Below are positions 34,961 through 43,236 of a stretch of DNA of 64,000 nt, in pieces. The notes beneath the pieces were generated by a model. That model did no database searches. It had not been told where the DNA came from and saw nothing but the letters and a program-made list of their open reading frames with translations. The first letter of the stretch is position 1. Each line of letters opens with the position of its first letter. The stretch is from the NCBI RefSeq assembly GCF_001691555.1, contig NZ_MAYN01000008.1, positions 1,232,682 to 1,296,681 of the forward strand, read 5' to 3'. Source of the stretch: Pantoea eucrina. GTDB taxonomy: Bacteria > Pseudomonadota > Gammaproteobacteria > Enterobacterales > Enterobacteriaceae. Made by a program: the position numbers and the translations under genes.

Positions 34961-35198
34961 TTCGTATTAAATTTCAGTTTAAGTAAAATATTTCAATCGA
35001 CTTAGCGAGCAGGATCACGAAATCAGACTGTCTCTGCGCAGCCGTCAGGCCGCGTGCAGGCTGAGATGCCGCTAACATAAGGGAATTTAAACCTTTGCAG
35101 TGGCTGCTATCCAAACAGCGATCCAGATCGCTCTCCTGAAAAAATCGCCGCCTGGCTGTTGACATTTTAGTCACAACAGCACAATTCTCATCACATTA

Positions 35199-35215
35199 GT
35201 TATCACATATATAAC
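35199..35215. promoter_or_regulatory. Candidate EryD operator, right copy
   Basis: GTTAT-N7-ATAAC dyad, 45 bases before the DUF2291 start. Together with the left copy it could repress both divergent promoters. Confidence 0.4.
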
Positions 35216-35260
35216 ACAGCCCGCGTTAATTCCGGGCCGTTAACCCGATGAGGTGTCGTT

Positions 35261-35911
35261 ATGTCTGATGTTTCTGTGCTCGCACACCAGCTTGACCGGC
35301 AGCGCAGGCGTCGTCTGCTGCTGACCGCCGTGCTGAGCTGCGCCGTCGTGGCAGCGATTGCCCTGGATACCCACGTTGTCAGAACAGATGCTGCCGGGAG
35401 CGCGCAGCAGGGCTTTTCACCAGACAGCTGGGCTGAGCAGCACTTTCCTGAGGTGAAGCAGAGCGTGGAGCGTCGTGCCGTTGATGCACAAACGCTGGCA
35501 GCCGCGCTGCAGGCAAATCAGCAGGCTGCTGCCGCGCAGTATGGTGTGGGTTCGCCGCTGCCAGTGATCCCGGTCAGGCTGCAGGGCGTGGTGCTGCCTG
35601 GAGAGAAAGGTATTTTTCCGCTGCAGATCGCCGGCGTGCCGCAGAGCCTGAAAGTGCGGCTCCAGACCGGTCCAGCCCTGAGCGGAACCGATCTGCGCGA
35701 CGCCAGCGGCACCATTCAGTTCGGGGACTTCACTAACCAGATTGAGTATCAGAACGCCGGTGCGGCGCTGAACCGCGCTATGAAAAACAGCGTCCTGGAG
35801 AAACTTGACCGCGACACGCTGCCGGGTAAGACCGTCCAGGTCACCGGCGTGTTTCGCCTGCTTAATGCCGGTAACTGGCTGATCACACCGGTAAGCCTGG
35901 AGGTTAAATGA
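35261..35911 (+). CDS. DUF2291 periplasmic/membrane-anchored protein of sugar ABC operons
   Basis: A 216-residue protein. One N-terminal hydrophobic segment (LLLTAVLSCAVVAAIALDTHV, residues ~19-40) anchors or exports it. The rest shows DUF2291 features: FSPDSWAEQHFPEV, an Ala/Gln-rich helix, YGVGSPLPVIPVRLQGVVLP, FGDFTNQIEYQNAGAALNRA and LPGKTVQVTGVFRLLNAGNW. The family is described as putative lipoproteins found with ribose-type sugar ABC transporters; here I see a Cys in the hydrophobic part (LSCAV) but no clear lipobox. It is first in the transporter operon and overlaps the ATPase gene (ATGA). Confidence 0.85.
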   Translation: MSDVSVLAHQLDRQRRRRLLLTAVLSCAVVAAIALDTHVVRTDAAGSAQQGFSPDSWAEQHFPEVKQSVERRAVDAQTLAAALQANQQAAAAQYGVGSPLPVIPVRLQGVVLPGEKGIFPLQIAGVPQSLKVRLQTGPALSGTDLRDASGTIQFGDFTNQIEYQNAGAALNRAMKNSVLEKLDRDTLPGKTVQVTGVFRLLNAGNWLITPVSLEVK

Positions 35912-37446
35912 AAGCCTTTCCTGTTAATCCGGCGCTGTTAAAAGGGGAAGTGGTGCTGCAGGCGCGTAACGTCAGCAAGGTATATGGCTCCACGCATGCG
36001 CTGAAGGGCGTGAACTTTGAGATACGCCGTGGCGAAGTCACCACGCTGTTTGGTGAAAACGGCGCCGGCAAATCGACCTTAATGAAAATTTTATCCGGCG
36101 TGATTACGCCAACATCCGGGGAAATTCTGCTTAACGGCGAAAGTAAACTGTTTCCCTCCGCCACCGAGGCGCGCAGCTGCGGGATCTCGATTATTCATCA
36201 GGAGCTGAACCTCGCGCCCAATATGAATGTCCGTGACAACATCTTTATGGGCCGCGAAATCATGGGTGCTACCGGCGTCGACTACGACGAAGAGGCGCGG
36301 CTGACCCGGCATCTGATGGCCGCGCTGGAAGAGGATATCGACCCGCTGACGCCGGTAGAGAACCTGCGACTCGGTCAGCAGCAGATTGTGGAAATTGCCC
36401 GGGCGCTGTCGGTCAACTCACAGATCCTGATCATGGATGAACCCACCTCAGCGCTGAGCGCCGCCGAAGTCAGCGTGCTGTTTCAGGTGATCCGCGATCT
36501 CACCAGCCAGGGCGTTGCCATCGTCTATATCTCACACCATCTGGAAGAAGCGCTGGAGATCACCGACCGCGCTGTCGTGCTGCGTGACGGCGTGATGACT
36601 GCCTGGGCAGAGCGCAGCGATATCGACCTCGAATGGATTGTGCGCAACATGGTGGGTGAACATTTCGATCTCGGCTCTCCGCCGCAGGGTTACGACTTTG
36701 GCCCGCCTGCGCTGACGGTTGAGAACCTGACGGTGAAGAGTAAAACCGGCATCCGTCTGGTGGATAACCTTTCACTGACCGTAAAGGCAGGCGAGATCGT
36801 CTGTATCTATGGCCTGATGGGAGCAGGGCGCACGGAACTGCTGGAGTGCGTTGCCGGACGTATCGCGCAGAGCAGCGGCGGAATACGCCTGCAGGAGACG
36901 GATGTCAGCCGCCTGTCTCTGGCGCAGCGTATCGCTATCGGGCTGGCGCTGGTGCCGGAAGATCGGCAGCGTGACGGACTGGTACAGACCATGAGCGTAG
37001 GGGAGAACCTGTCGCTCGCAAGCATCGGTGAGTTTGTCCGCGGGCTGATGCTCTCAGGCCGCCGCGAGAAGCAGCTGGTCAGTGACACCATCCGCAACGT
37101 CACGGTGAAAACCGCAGGCGGTGATGCAGCGATTGGGTCGCTCTCTGGCGGTAATCAGCAGAAAGTGGTGATTGGCAAAATGCTGGCAACGCGGCCCAAC
37201 GTGCTGCTGCTGGATGAGCCAAGCCGCGGCATCGATATTGGTGCCAAAGCAGAAGTGTTTCGCCTGCTGGCAGAGAGTGCGAAGCAGGGGCTGGCGGTGG
37301 TTTATACCACCTCCGAGGTCGGTGAATGTCTCAGTATTGCTCACCGCATTGTGGTGATGAGCAAAGGACGTATCTCCGCCATTTTCGACGCCAGCGTAAG
37401 TAAAGAGCGCATTATGGCGGCGTCAGGTGAAGCACTGGTGGCATAA
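35908..37446 (+). CDS. eryE: Sugar/polyol ABC transporter ATP-binding protein, EryE-like
   Basis: A 512-residue double ATPase of the RbsA/XylG class. First domain: Walker A GENGAGKST (~residue 50), signature LRLGQQQIVEIAR (~150), Walker B ILIMDEPTSALS. Second domain: degenerate Walker A GLMGAGRTELLE (~305), signature LSGGNQQKVVIG and LLLDEPSRGIDIGAKAE (~430). It drives import of erythritol or a related polyol. GGAGG lies four bases before the ATG, inside the DUF2291 gene. Name follows Brucella/Rhizobium eryEFG by context. Confidence 0.85.
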   Translation: MKAFPVNPALLKGEVVLQARNVSKVYGSTHALKGVNFEIRRGEVTTLFGENGAGKSTLMKILSGVITPTSGEILLNGESKLFPSATEARSCGISIIHQELNLAPNMNVRDNIFMGREIMGATGVDYDEEARLTRHLMAALEEDIDPLTPVENLRLGQQQIVEIARALSVNSQILIMDEPTSALSAAEVSVLFQVIRDLTSQGVAIVYISHHLEEALEITDRAVVLRDGVMTAWAERSDIDLEWIVRNMVGEHFDLGSPPQGYDFGPPALTVENLTVKSKTGIRLVDNLSLTVKAGEIVCIYGLMGAGRTELLECVAGRIAQSSGGIRLQETDVSRLSLAQRIAIGLALVPEDRQRDGLVQTMSVGENLSLASIGEFVRGLMLSGRREKQLVSDTIRNVTVKTAGGDAAIGSLSGGNQQKVVIGKMLATRPNVLLLDEPSRGIDIGAKAEVFRLLAESAKQGLAVVYTTSEVGECLSIAHRIVVMSKGRISAIFDASVSKERIMAASGEALVA

Positions 37447-37468
37447 CATGAAAAACGGAGTGAAAAGT

Positions 37469-38524
37469 ATGACCGATCAAACGCAAACGCTGGCCACATC
37501 GCCCGCGGCGAACGCCGCCCGCAGTACAAAACACCTGAACCTGGCACGCCTGCTGCTGGAAGGACGCGCCTTTATTGCGCTGCTGGTGATTATCGCGACG
37601 TTTTCGTTTCTGTCGCCCAATTATTTCAGCGGGGCGAATTTCCTGACAATGGCCTCACACGTTGCGATCTTCGGACTGCCCGCCATCGGCATGCTGCTGG
37701 TGATCCTGAATGGCGGCATCGATCTCTCTGTAGGCTCTACGCTGGGGCTGGCCGGCGTGATGGCAGGCTTTATGATGCAGGGCATCAGCCTTGAGGCGCT
37801 CGGCGTGGTGCTCTATCTGCCGGTGTGGGCCGTGGCGCTCCTCACGCTGGTAGTGGGCGCACTGGTAGGTCTGGTGAATGGTGTGCTGATTGCTGTCTGC
37901 CGCGTACCCGCCTTTGTCGCCACGCTTGGCACCATGTATGTGGCGCGCGGCATTGCGCTGCTGATGACCAACGGTCTGACGTATAACAAGCTTTCCGGGA
38001 GTGAAACCCTGGGCAATACCGGCTTTGACTGGCTCGGGTTTAACCGGCTGTTCAACATTCCGGTTGGCGTGCTGGTGCTCGGCGCGGTGGCGCTGGCGTG
38101 TGGCTTTCTGCTGAGCCGTACTGCATTTGGCCGCTGGCTTTATGCGTCAGGCGGCAATGAACGGGCAGCCGATCTCTCCGGCGTGCCGGTCAAACGCGTG
38201 AAAATCAGCGTGTACGTGCTGTCAGGCATCTGTGCTGCGATGGCGGGGCTGGTGCTCTCTTCGCAGCTGACCTCTGCCGGGCCGACGGCAGGCACCACCT
38301 ATGAGCTGACGGCGATTGCAGCCGTGGTGATTGGGGGCGCGGCCCTGACCGGCGGACGCGGTAACGTGCGCGGTACGCTGCTGGGAGCATTTGTAATCGG
38401 TTTTCTCTCTGATGGACTGGTGATTATCGGCGTTTCTGCTTACTGGCAGACGGTGTTTACCGGGGCCGTAATTGTACTGGCCGTATTACTTAATACGCTG
38501 CAGTACGGGCGACGCAGTCGCTGA
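37469..38524 (+). CDS. eryF: Sugar/polyol ABC transporter permease, EryF-like
   Basis: A 351-residue RbsC-type permease with eight to ten membrane segments. AIGMLLVILNGGIDLSVGST (near residue 85), VPAFVATLGTMYVARGIALL and NERAADLSGVPVKRVKISVY are family hallmarks; the last is the loop contacting the ATPase. Start 37469 follows GGAG at eight bases; ATGs at 37427 and 37448 give longer N-termini with poorer sites. It lies 22 bases after eryE. Confidence 0.86.
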   Translation: MTDQTQTLATSPAANAARSTKHLNLARLLLEGRAFIALLVIIATFSFLSPNYFSGANFLTMASHVAIFGLPAIGMLLVILNGGIDLSVGSTLGLAGVMAGFMMQGISLEALGVVLYLPVWAVALLTLVVGALVGLVNGVLIAVCRVPAFVATLGTMYVARGIALLMTNGLTYNKLSGSETLGNTGFDWLGFNRLFNIPVGVLVLGAVALACGFLLSRTAFGRWLYASGGNERAADLSGVPVKRVKISVYVLSGICAAMAGLVLSSQLTSAGPTAGTTYELTAIAAVVIGGAALTGGRGNVRGTLLGAFVIGFLSDGLVIIGVSAYWQTVFTGAVIVLAVLLNTLQYGRRSR

Positions 38525-38593
38525 ATCGCGTGCGCCGCTGCGGTGCGCGTTTATCCGTAAAAAAACCTGTACCCTGATAATAACGGAGTCACT

Positions 38594-39538
38594 ATGTTTA
38601 CCAAACGTCTTATTATTGCCGCTACCGTCGCCATCAGCACCTTCGCTGCACCAGGCTGGGCCGATAAGGGCCTGATGACCATTATCGTCAATGACCCCTC
38701 TAACCCTTACTGGCTGACAGAAGGCCAGGTCGCACAGAAGGCGGCTGAAAAACTCGGCTACAGCGCCAAAGTCAGCGCCCACAAAGGCGATACCAACACG
38801 GAAAGCCAGCTGATTGATACCGCCATTACTAATAAGTCAAAAGCGATCATTCTCGATCCGGCTAACGCCGATGGGTCAATTGGCTCAGTGAAAAAGGCGA
38901 TTGCCGCCAATATTCCGGTGTTTGTGATCAACGCAGAGCTGAATCAGAGCGGGCTGGCTAAAGCGCAGCTGGTCTCGAACAATGCGCAGGGCGCCGCCAC
39001 CGGTGCCATGGAGTGGGTGAAGCAGGTGGGTGACAGCGGTAACTATGTTGAGCTGGTAGGGCCACCCTCTGATAACAATGCGGCAACCCGCGCCAACGGG
39101 TTTGATACCGTACTGTCGCAATATCCCGATCTGAAAAAGGCGGGGCAGGAAGTGGCGAACTGGGATCGCACCCAGGGCTTTAATAAAATGCAGTCGCTGC
39201 TGCAGGCTAATCCGGATATCAAAGGCGTGATCAGCGGCAACGATGAGATGGCGCTGGGGGCTATTGCGGCACTGAAGCAGGCCGGAAAACTGGGTCAGAT
39301 CAAAGTCGGGGGCTTTGACGGCACGCCGGACGCGGTCGATGCGGTGAAGGCCGGCACGCTGGCTTATACCGTTATGCAGCCGGTAGCGCTGTTTGCACAG
39401 AAGGCGATTGAGCAGGCAGATACCTTCCTGAAAACCGGTAAAACCGGCGCGCCGGCTGAAAAACAGCTGTTTGACTGTGTGCTGATCACCAAAGAGAACG
39501 CCGGTAACTTTATTTCACCGTTTGTGCTTAAACAGTAA
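38594..39538 (+). CDS. eryG: Sugar/polyol-binding periplasmic protein, EryG-like
   Basis: A 314-residue periplasmic-binding protein of the RbsB type. Residues 1-23 are a Sec signal peptide (RLIIAATVAISTFAAPGWA). The mature start DKGLMTIIVNDPSNPYWLTE and later AKVSAHKGDTNTESQLID, GNDEMALGAIAALKQAG and VGGFDGTPDAVDAVKAG are typical sugar-binding lobes. It would deliver the polyol to EryF. A GC-rich hairpin with GTGCGCC/GGTGCGC arms separates it from eryF and may protect or attenuate the transcript. GGAG lies five bases before the ATG. Confidence 0.87.
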   Translation: MFTKRLIIAATVAISTFAAPGWADKGLMTIIVNDPSNPYWLTEGQVAQKAAEKLGYSAKVSAHKGDTNTESQLIDTAITNKSKAIILDPANADGSIGSVKKAIAANIPVFVINAELNQSGLAKAQLVSNNAQGAATGAMEWVKQVGDSGNYVELVGPPSDNNAATRANGFDTVLSQYPDLKKAGQEVANWDRTQGFNKMQSLLQANPDIKGVISGNDEMALGAIAALKQAGKLGQIKVGGFDGTPDAVDAVKAGTLAYTVMQPVALFAQKAIEQADTFLKTGKTGAPAEKQLFDCVLITKENAGNFISPFVLKQ

Positions 39539-39546
39539 TCGCAGAC

Positions 39547-39574
39547 GCCCCGGTCAGCAGCAGATGGCCGGGGC
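39547..39574 (+). terminator. Hairpin after eryG
   Basis: Arms GCCCCGG / CCGGGGC with a 14-base loop just downstream of the eryG stop. No T run follows, so termination may be partial, letting the DeoR gene be read too. Confidence 0.5.
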
Positions 39575-39658
39575 ACACGACGTTAGTTATTTGCATTAAC
39601 GGGTTTAACGCGCTGTAATTACAACTAATCCTGCATTTTACTCCTCTCCGGAATCTAT

Positions 39659-40519
39659 ATGGCGCATAACCCACACGACACGCTGCCCGGTGTTTTCACG
39701 GCTGACACGCTGCCCGGCGACAGCCGCCAGGCACGCCAGCAGGCGCGCCGCCAGCTGATCGCAGAAGCGGTCATGGCCGAGGGCGCTGTACGCATCGAGG
39801 ATCTGACCGGGCGGTTTGGTATCAGCCTGATGACCGCACACCGTGATATTGATGAGATGGTCGAGCGCGGCCTGCTGCATAAGTCGCGCGGGGTGGTGTC
39901 AGCTACGTCAACCAGCCTCGTGGAATCAAGCGACATTTATCGCGCCACGCGTCAGCTGGAAGAGAAACAGGCGATTGCAGAAGTTGCGGCCAGCTACCTG
40001 GAGCCGGGGCAGGCGCTCTTTATGGATGATTCCACCACGGTGTTTCAGCTGGTGCGGCAGCTTTACGCGAAAGCGCCGCTGACGGTGATCACTAACTCCC
40101 TGACCTTAATGAACGAGCTGCGTAACGGACGGGATATCACCCTGATGGGGCTGGGCGGGCAGTATCACCCCTGGTGTAATGCTTTTATGGGACGCATGAC
40201 GCGCGAAGAGATTGCGTCACTGCGCGCGGATATCTTTTTTGTCAGCATGTCAGCGATTGTCGATGACGCGGTATTTCATCAGTCGGCAGAGACGGTAGAG
40301 ACCAAGCGCGCTATGTTTGAATCGGCGCAGAAGCGTATTTTGCTGATGGATCACACCAAGTTTGGCCGGCGCGCGCTGCATCGCTTTGCCGATCTGCGCG
40401 AGTTTGACGTGGTGATCGTGAATCAGGGCACGCCGCTGCCGCTGCTGCGCCGCATGCAGGATAACGGTGTTAACGTGGTGGTCGCCCCGGTCAAGCGCAC
40501 CGCTGGCAGCCCGGAATAA
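39659..40519 (+). CDS. DeoR-family regulator beside the ery transporter
   Basis: A 286-residue DeoR protein with an extended N-terminus of ~30 residues. HTH: GAVRIEDLTGRFGISLMTAH followed by RDIDEMVERGLLHKSRGVV. Effector domain: FMDDSTTVFQLVRQLYAK, ITNSLTLMNEL and LLMDHTKFGRRALH (sugar-phosphate loop). In Brucella a DeoR regulator gene stands next to the isomerase genes eryH and eryI; this may be its counterpart, but those isomerases are not here. It has its own 120-base leader with only a weak ribosome binding site. Confidence 0.85.
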   Translation: MAHNPHDTLPGVFTADTLPGDSRQARQQARRQLIAEAVMAEGAVRIEDLTGRFGISLMTAHRDIDEMVERGLLHKSRGVVSATSTSLVESSDIYRATRQLEEKQAIAEVAASYLEPGQALFMDDSTTVFQLVRQLYAKAPLTVITNSLTLMNELRNGRDITLMGLGGQYHPWCNAFMGRMTREEIASLRADIFFVSMSAIVDDAVFHQSAETVETKRAMFESAQKRILLMDHTKFGRRALHRFADLREFDVVIVNQGTPLPLLRRMQDNGVNVVVAPVKRTAGSPE

Positions 40520-40530
40520 CGCTGGTTCAT

Positions 40531-41181
40531 TTAACATAAGACTAAAGCCATCTCGTCTGCCAGCGCCTCCAGCGCCATTATCAGCTCAGCGGAGCGGGAG
40601 GCCGGACAGGAAAGTGCTGCGGGCTCCAGCGCGCCTGCGGGTAAACGGTCGCCGAACAGCATGACAGCCAGGCCACCGTGCTGGCGCGAGGCCCAGCAAA
40701 TCCCCTGTGCCTGCGGGCAGGCGTGGTAGAGCTGGCCCGCCCAGCGCTGCGTCAGCGGATAAGCGCTGGCACCGCAATGAAGCAACTCTGCTGGTGTGGT
40801 GCCCAGCCGTTTTAACAGGCGCGGATTGAGATCGATAAGTGCCAGCGGGGTATGCGGCAGCAGACGGCTATGCATTAGCGGTTCCAGTCGCGTGCAATCA
40901 ACCGGATAGCCGGCACAGCGCAACGGCAGATCGCGTAACAGTGTCTCCATCAGCGCAACGGCAACACTCTCTCCTGCATAGAGCGTCGGCACGGCAGTGC
41001 CATCAACGTTAAACAGCGGACTAAAGCGGGCCTGACCCACGCCGGGATTAAACTGCGCAGCGCCAAATACTGCAGCATGAATACGATCCAGCGGCTGAGC
41101 AACGGGCCACGACGTCAGACGCAGCGCGCCCGCAGGGATAGCAAAAGGAATAGCATCAGGCGGGAAGGGCTCCTCAGCCAT
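40531..41181 (-). CDS. RES-domain toxin (NAD-degrading type)
   Basis: A 216-residue RES-domain protein. RES toxins are named for conserved Arg, Glu and Ser; here ARFSPLF near residue 51, LYAGESVAVALMETLLRD near 67-84 and a C-terminal Ser-rich stretch fit. In characterised pairs such toxins deplete cellular NAD+. It overlaps the upstream partner gene by eight bases in the usual antitoxin-first order. The N-terminus (PFAIPAGALRLTSWPVAQPLDRIH) includes the family's early R and PLDRI. Activity is inferred, not shown. Confidence 0.8.
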   Translation of the reverse strand: MAEEPFPPDAIPFAIPAGALRLTSWPVAQPLDRIHAAVFGAAQFNPGVGQARFSPLFNVDGTAVPTLYAGESVAVALMETLLRDLPLRCAGYPVDCTRLEPLMHSRLLPHTPLALIDLNPRLLKRLGTTPAELLHCGASAYPLTQRWAGQLYHACPQAQGICWASRQHGGLAVMLFGDRLPAGALEPAALSCPASRSAELIMALEALADEMALVLC

Positions 41182-41854
41182 TTATTGCGCCTTCTGTTTC
41201 CGCCTCAGCCGCTTTCAGCACGGCTGCCGGGCGAGACGCCAGCAGGTCGCACGGTCGTTTATCATCCAGCCAGCTATTGGGCGCCTGAAACCAGAACGCC
41301 AGCGTCCACGGCGATTTTGTATCGGCAAAGCGTTCAAGGAGTGTTTTCATCACCGGCAGCGGCTCGCCGCCTGCATCCAGCGCCCAGGCAGGGAAATAGT
41401 CGCGGCCCGCTTCGGTAATCGCAAAGATTTTACCCGCTTTTTTCCAGCGGTTAGCCTGCGCAGCAGGGTTGCGCGTTACCGCGTTACCCCTGCGTAAGCC
41501 GCTGATTTCGCGGGCGGTCAGCCATTCTCCGCCGGAAAAAAGGGTCTGGCGCAGCTGTTCACGCCGCGCGATATTGCGCGCCGCAAAAGCGGTGTGGTCC
41601 GCTGCGGAATCGGGCAACGCCGGGGCTGTACGCGCTTTCAGACCGGCCAGCGTCGCGACGGCGCTCTCTACGGCAATCAGCAGTTCAGGTAACACGCTAT
41701 TGCGCGGCAGGCGAACCACCAGATATTCACTCGCTTCATCGCACGGGATATCCTCAAGCGCAATCGCTGTAGCGGGCAGGGTGTTCATTACCTCATCCAC
41801 GGAGAACAGGGTAAAACGCCGATGATCCTGACGGGAAGCGCGACGCATTTTCAT
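41174..41854 (-). CDS. Putative RES antitoxin with C-terminal toxin-binding domain
   Basis: A 226-residue protein. The last ~60 residues (MKTLLERFADTKSPWTLAFW, then FQAPNSWLDDKRPCDLLASR) match the Xre/MbcA/ParS-like toxin-binding domain of RES and Fic/ParT antitoxins. The middle (GGEWLTAREISGLRRGNAVT and NRWKKAGKIFAITEAGRDYFP) looks like a winged-helix DNA-binding part. Normal partners are ~120-170 residues with an N-terminal Xre HTH, so the ~90-residue N-terminal extension is unusual. Start 41854 follows GGAG at five bases. It probably represses its own operon together with the toxin. Confidence 0.72.
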   Translation of the reverse strand: MKMRRASRQDHRRFTLFSVDEVMNTLPATAIALEDIPCDEASEYLVVRLPRNSVLPELLIAVESAVATLAGLKARTAPALPDSAADHTAFAARNIARREQLRQTLFSGGEWLTAREISGLRRGNAVTRNPAAQANRWKKAGKIFAITEAGRDYFPAWALDAGGEPLPVMKTLLERFADTKSPWTLAFWFQAPNSWLDDKRPCDLLASRPAAVLKAAEAETEGAING

Positions 41855-41954
41855 AGTCTCTCCGGTTACTGGTTAATGTGAGAACATTTTCTGTTCATAA
41901 TTATACCACATATCACTAATATCATGCATATCACGTTACCCTGCGGCTATTCTG

Positions 41955-43028
41955 TTAGCTTTTCTGTACAGAAAACCAGCTATAACAGCTATCAGCCAGC
42001 TTTTTACCCGCGCGGATTGCGTAACGCTCGACATACCGGAACAGCAGTGCGGCCAGCGCAATACTGCCGCTTACCGACAGCGCAAAAACCAGCAGCTTTG
42101 TGCCGGCGCTGGCGTCAGCCGGCAGCTGGTTGAGCAGCACGCGGCGCAGCGGATAGTGCACCAGATAAAGGGAATAAGAGATATTACCGAGGAAATTCAG
42201 CACCGGCTGCGGCGCTGACTGCCGCCCGTCGCTGAGCAGAATAACGCAGGTCATGATAATGGCAGCCAGCCAGTAGCCACCATGCAGGCCAAAAGGCTGC
42301 GGGCCTGTCAGCAACGCGACACCTGCAGCGGCAGCGAGTATCAGCCAGACAACGCGGCGTCCGCAGGTGCGCAGCGCCGGCATGTTGCCGCTGACAACCA
42401 GTTCGGCCAGCAGCATGCCGGTAATGAACTCAAACACAATGGTATTACTGATAAGTTTGATCCACGCCTGCCACCAGGCATTTACCGCCAGGTCCGGAGA
42501 CGCCTGTGAGGAGAGGGTAACGGTGCCATTGTAAGCCAGCTGAAAACCGACGGAGGCAACGATAAACATCAGGCTGCAAACCAGACTGCGCTGACGATAG
42601 CTGATACACATCGCCAGCGTGAACAGCGTATAGAACAGGACTTCATAGGTCAGCGTCCACGGCGGTCCCAGCGCGCTATAACCAAATACCGGTCCGGCGC
42701 TGCTGTAATCCTGCAGGCAAAAGTAGAGCACGCAGCCCATCTGCTGGAATCCGCGTTCGTTATACACCAGCGTCCACGCCGCCAGCCAGACAAGAAAAAA
42801 CACCGGCCAGATGCGAAAGAAACGCTTAATCAGAAAAGGCAGCGGCCGTTCAGCGGATTGGGCCGTGATAAAGGTCATGATAAAGCCGCTGATGATAAAG
42901 AAGATATCCACGCCCAGCGCGCCCGGAATATGCGCCGCCATACCATCCGGTAACAGCAAAGCGTTATGCGCAACAACAACCAGCAGCGCGGCAAGTCCAC
43001 GCAGATACTGAACAGAAAGAATCTTCAT
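41955..43028 (-). CDS. Acyltransferase family 3 membrane protein (OatA/exopolysaccharide type)
   Basis: A 357-residue protein with about ten membrane helices. SVQYLRGLAALLVVVAHNAL at the N-terminus carries the catalytic His of the family; VDIFFIISGFIM and a cytosolic RFFRIWPVFFLVW follow, and SYSLYLVHYPLRRVLL lies near residue 290. Such proteins O-acylate (often acetylate) surface polysaccharides, Nod factors or lipids. It is monocistronic in appearance, with AAGGA before the ATG. It is not close to OpgC (49310-50524), which belongs to another branch. Confidence 0.88.
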   Translation of the reverse strand: MKILSVQYLRGLAALLVVVAHNALLLPDGMAAHIPGALGVDIFFIISGFIMTFITAQSAERPLPFLIKRFFRIWPVFFLVWLAAWTLVYNERGFQQMGCVLYFCLQDYSSAGPVFGYSALGPPWTLTYEVLFYTLFTLAMCISYRQRSLVCSLMFIVASVGFQLAYNGTVTLSSQASPDLAVNAWWQAWIKLISNTIVFEFITGMLLAELVVSGNMPALRTCGRRVVWLILAAAAGVALLTGPQPFGLHGGYWLAAIIMTCVILLSDGRQSAPQPVLNFLGNISYSLYLVHYPLRRVLLNQLPADASAGTKLLVFALSVSGSIALAALLFRYVERYAIRAGKKLADSCYSWFSVQKS

Positions 43029-43236
43029 TGAATTTCCTTGTGGCTGACCTGAATATCCGGACGTACTTTGTCAGAGAGTACCACGATTACCGGCGGCTAT
43101 CTAAGTGCACATAATGTATATTATGTTAAATAAGAGAACACATTCACGATGGCGCTCAGGCCTCAGGCATTTGTCAGCCCGTTTTCTCTGTCAACCGCCT
43201 CACCTCTTCCGTTCAGCCTGTTATCCTCCTGCCGTC

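Larger units (their letters stand above)
34840..35260. promoter_or_regulatory. Divergent promoter region eryA / transporter operon (421 bp)
   Basis: AT-rich control region. A TTGACA hexamer at 35159-35164 could be a -35 element for the right operon but has no good -10 at 16-18 bases. No open frame looks coding. Two dyads are listed separately. A lone TGTGA half-site near 34915 is not enough to call CRP. Confidence 0.55.

Noticed and set aside
34974..35174. 66-codon minus-strand frame in the ery divergent region
   Set aside because: Sits in AT-rich promoter DNA with no clear ribosome binding site; no recognisable protein.
35159..35190. TTGACA hexamer as a complete sigma-70 promoter for the ery transporter operon
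   Set aside because: No acceptable -10 hexamer at 16-18 bases; kept only as a possible -35 element.
35180..35195. CRP site near the ery transporter operon
   Set aside because: Only a single TCACA half-site is present; the opposite half does not match.
39659..41854. Genomic island or prophage boundary near the RES module
   Set aside because: No integrase, tRNA, direct repeat or phage gene is visible, and composition does not change sharply by eye.
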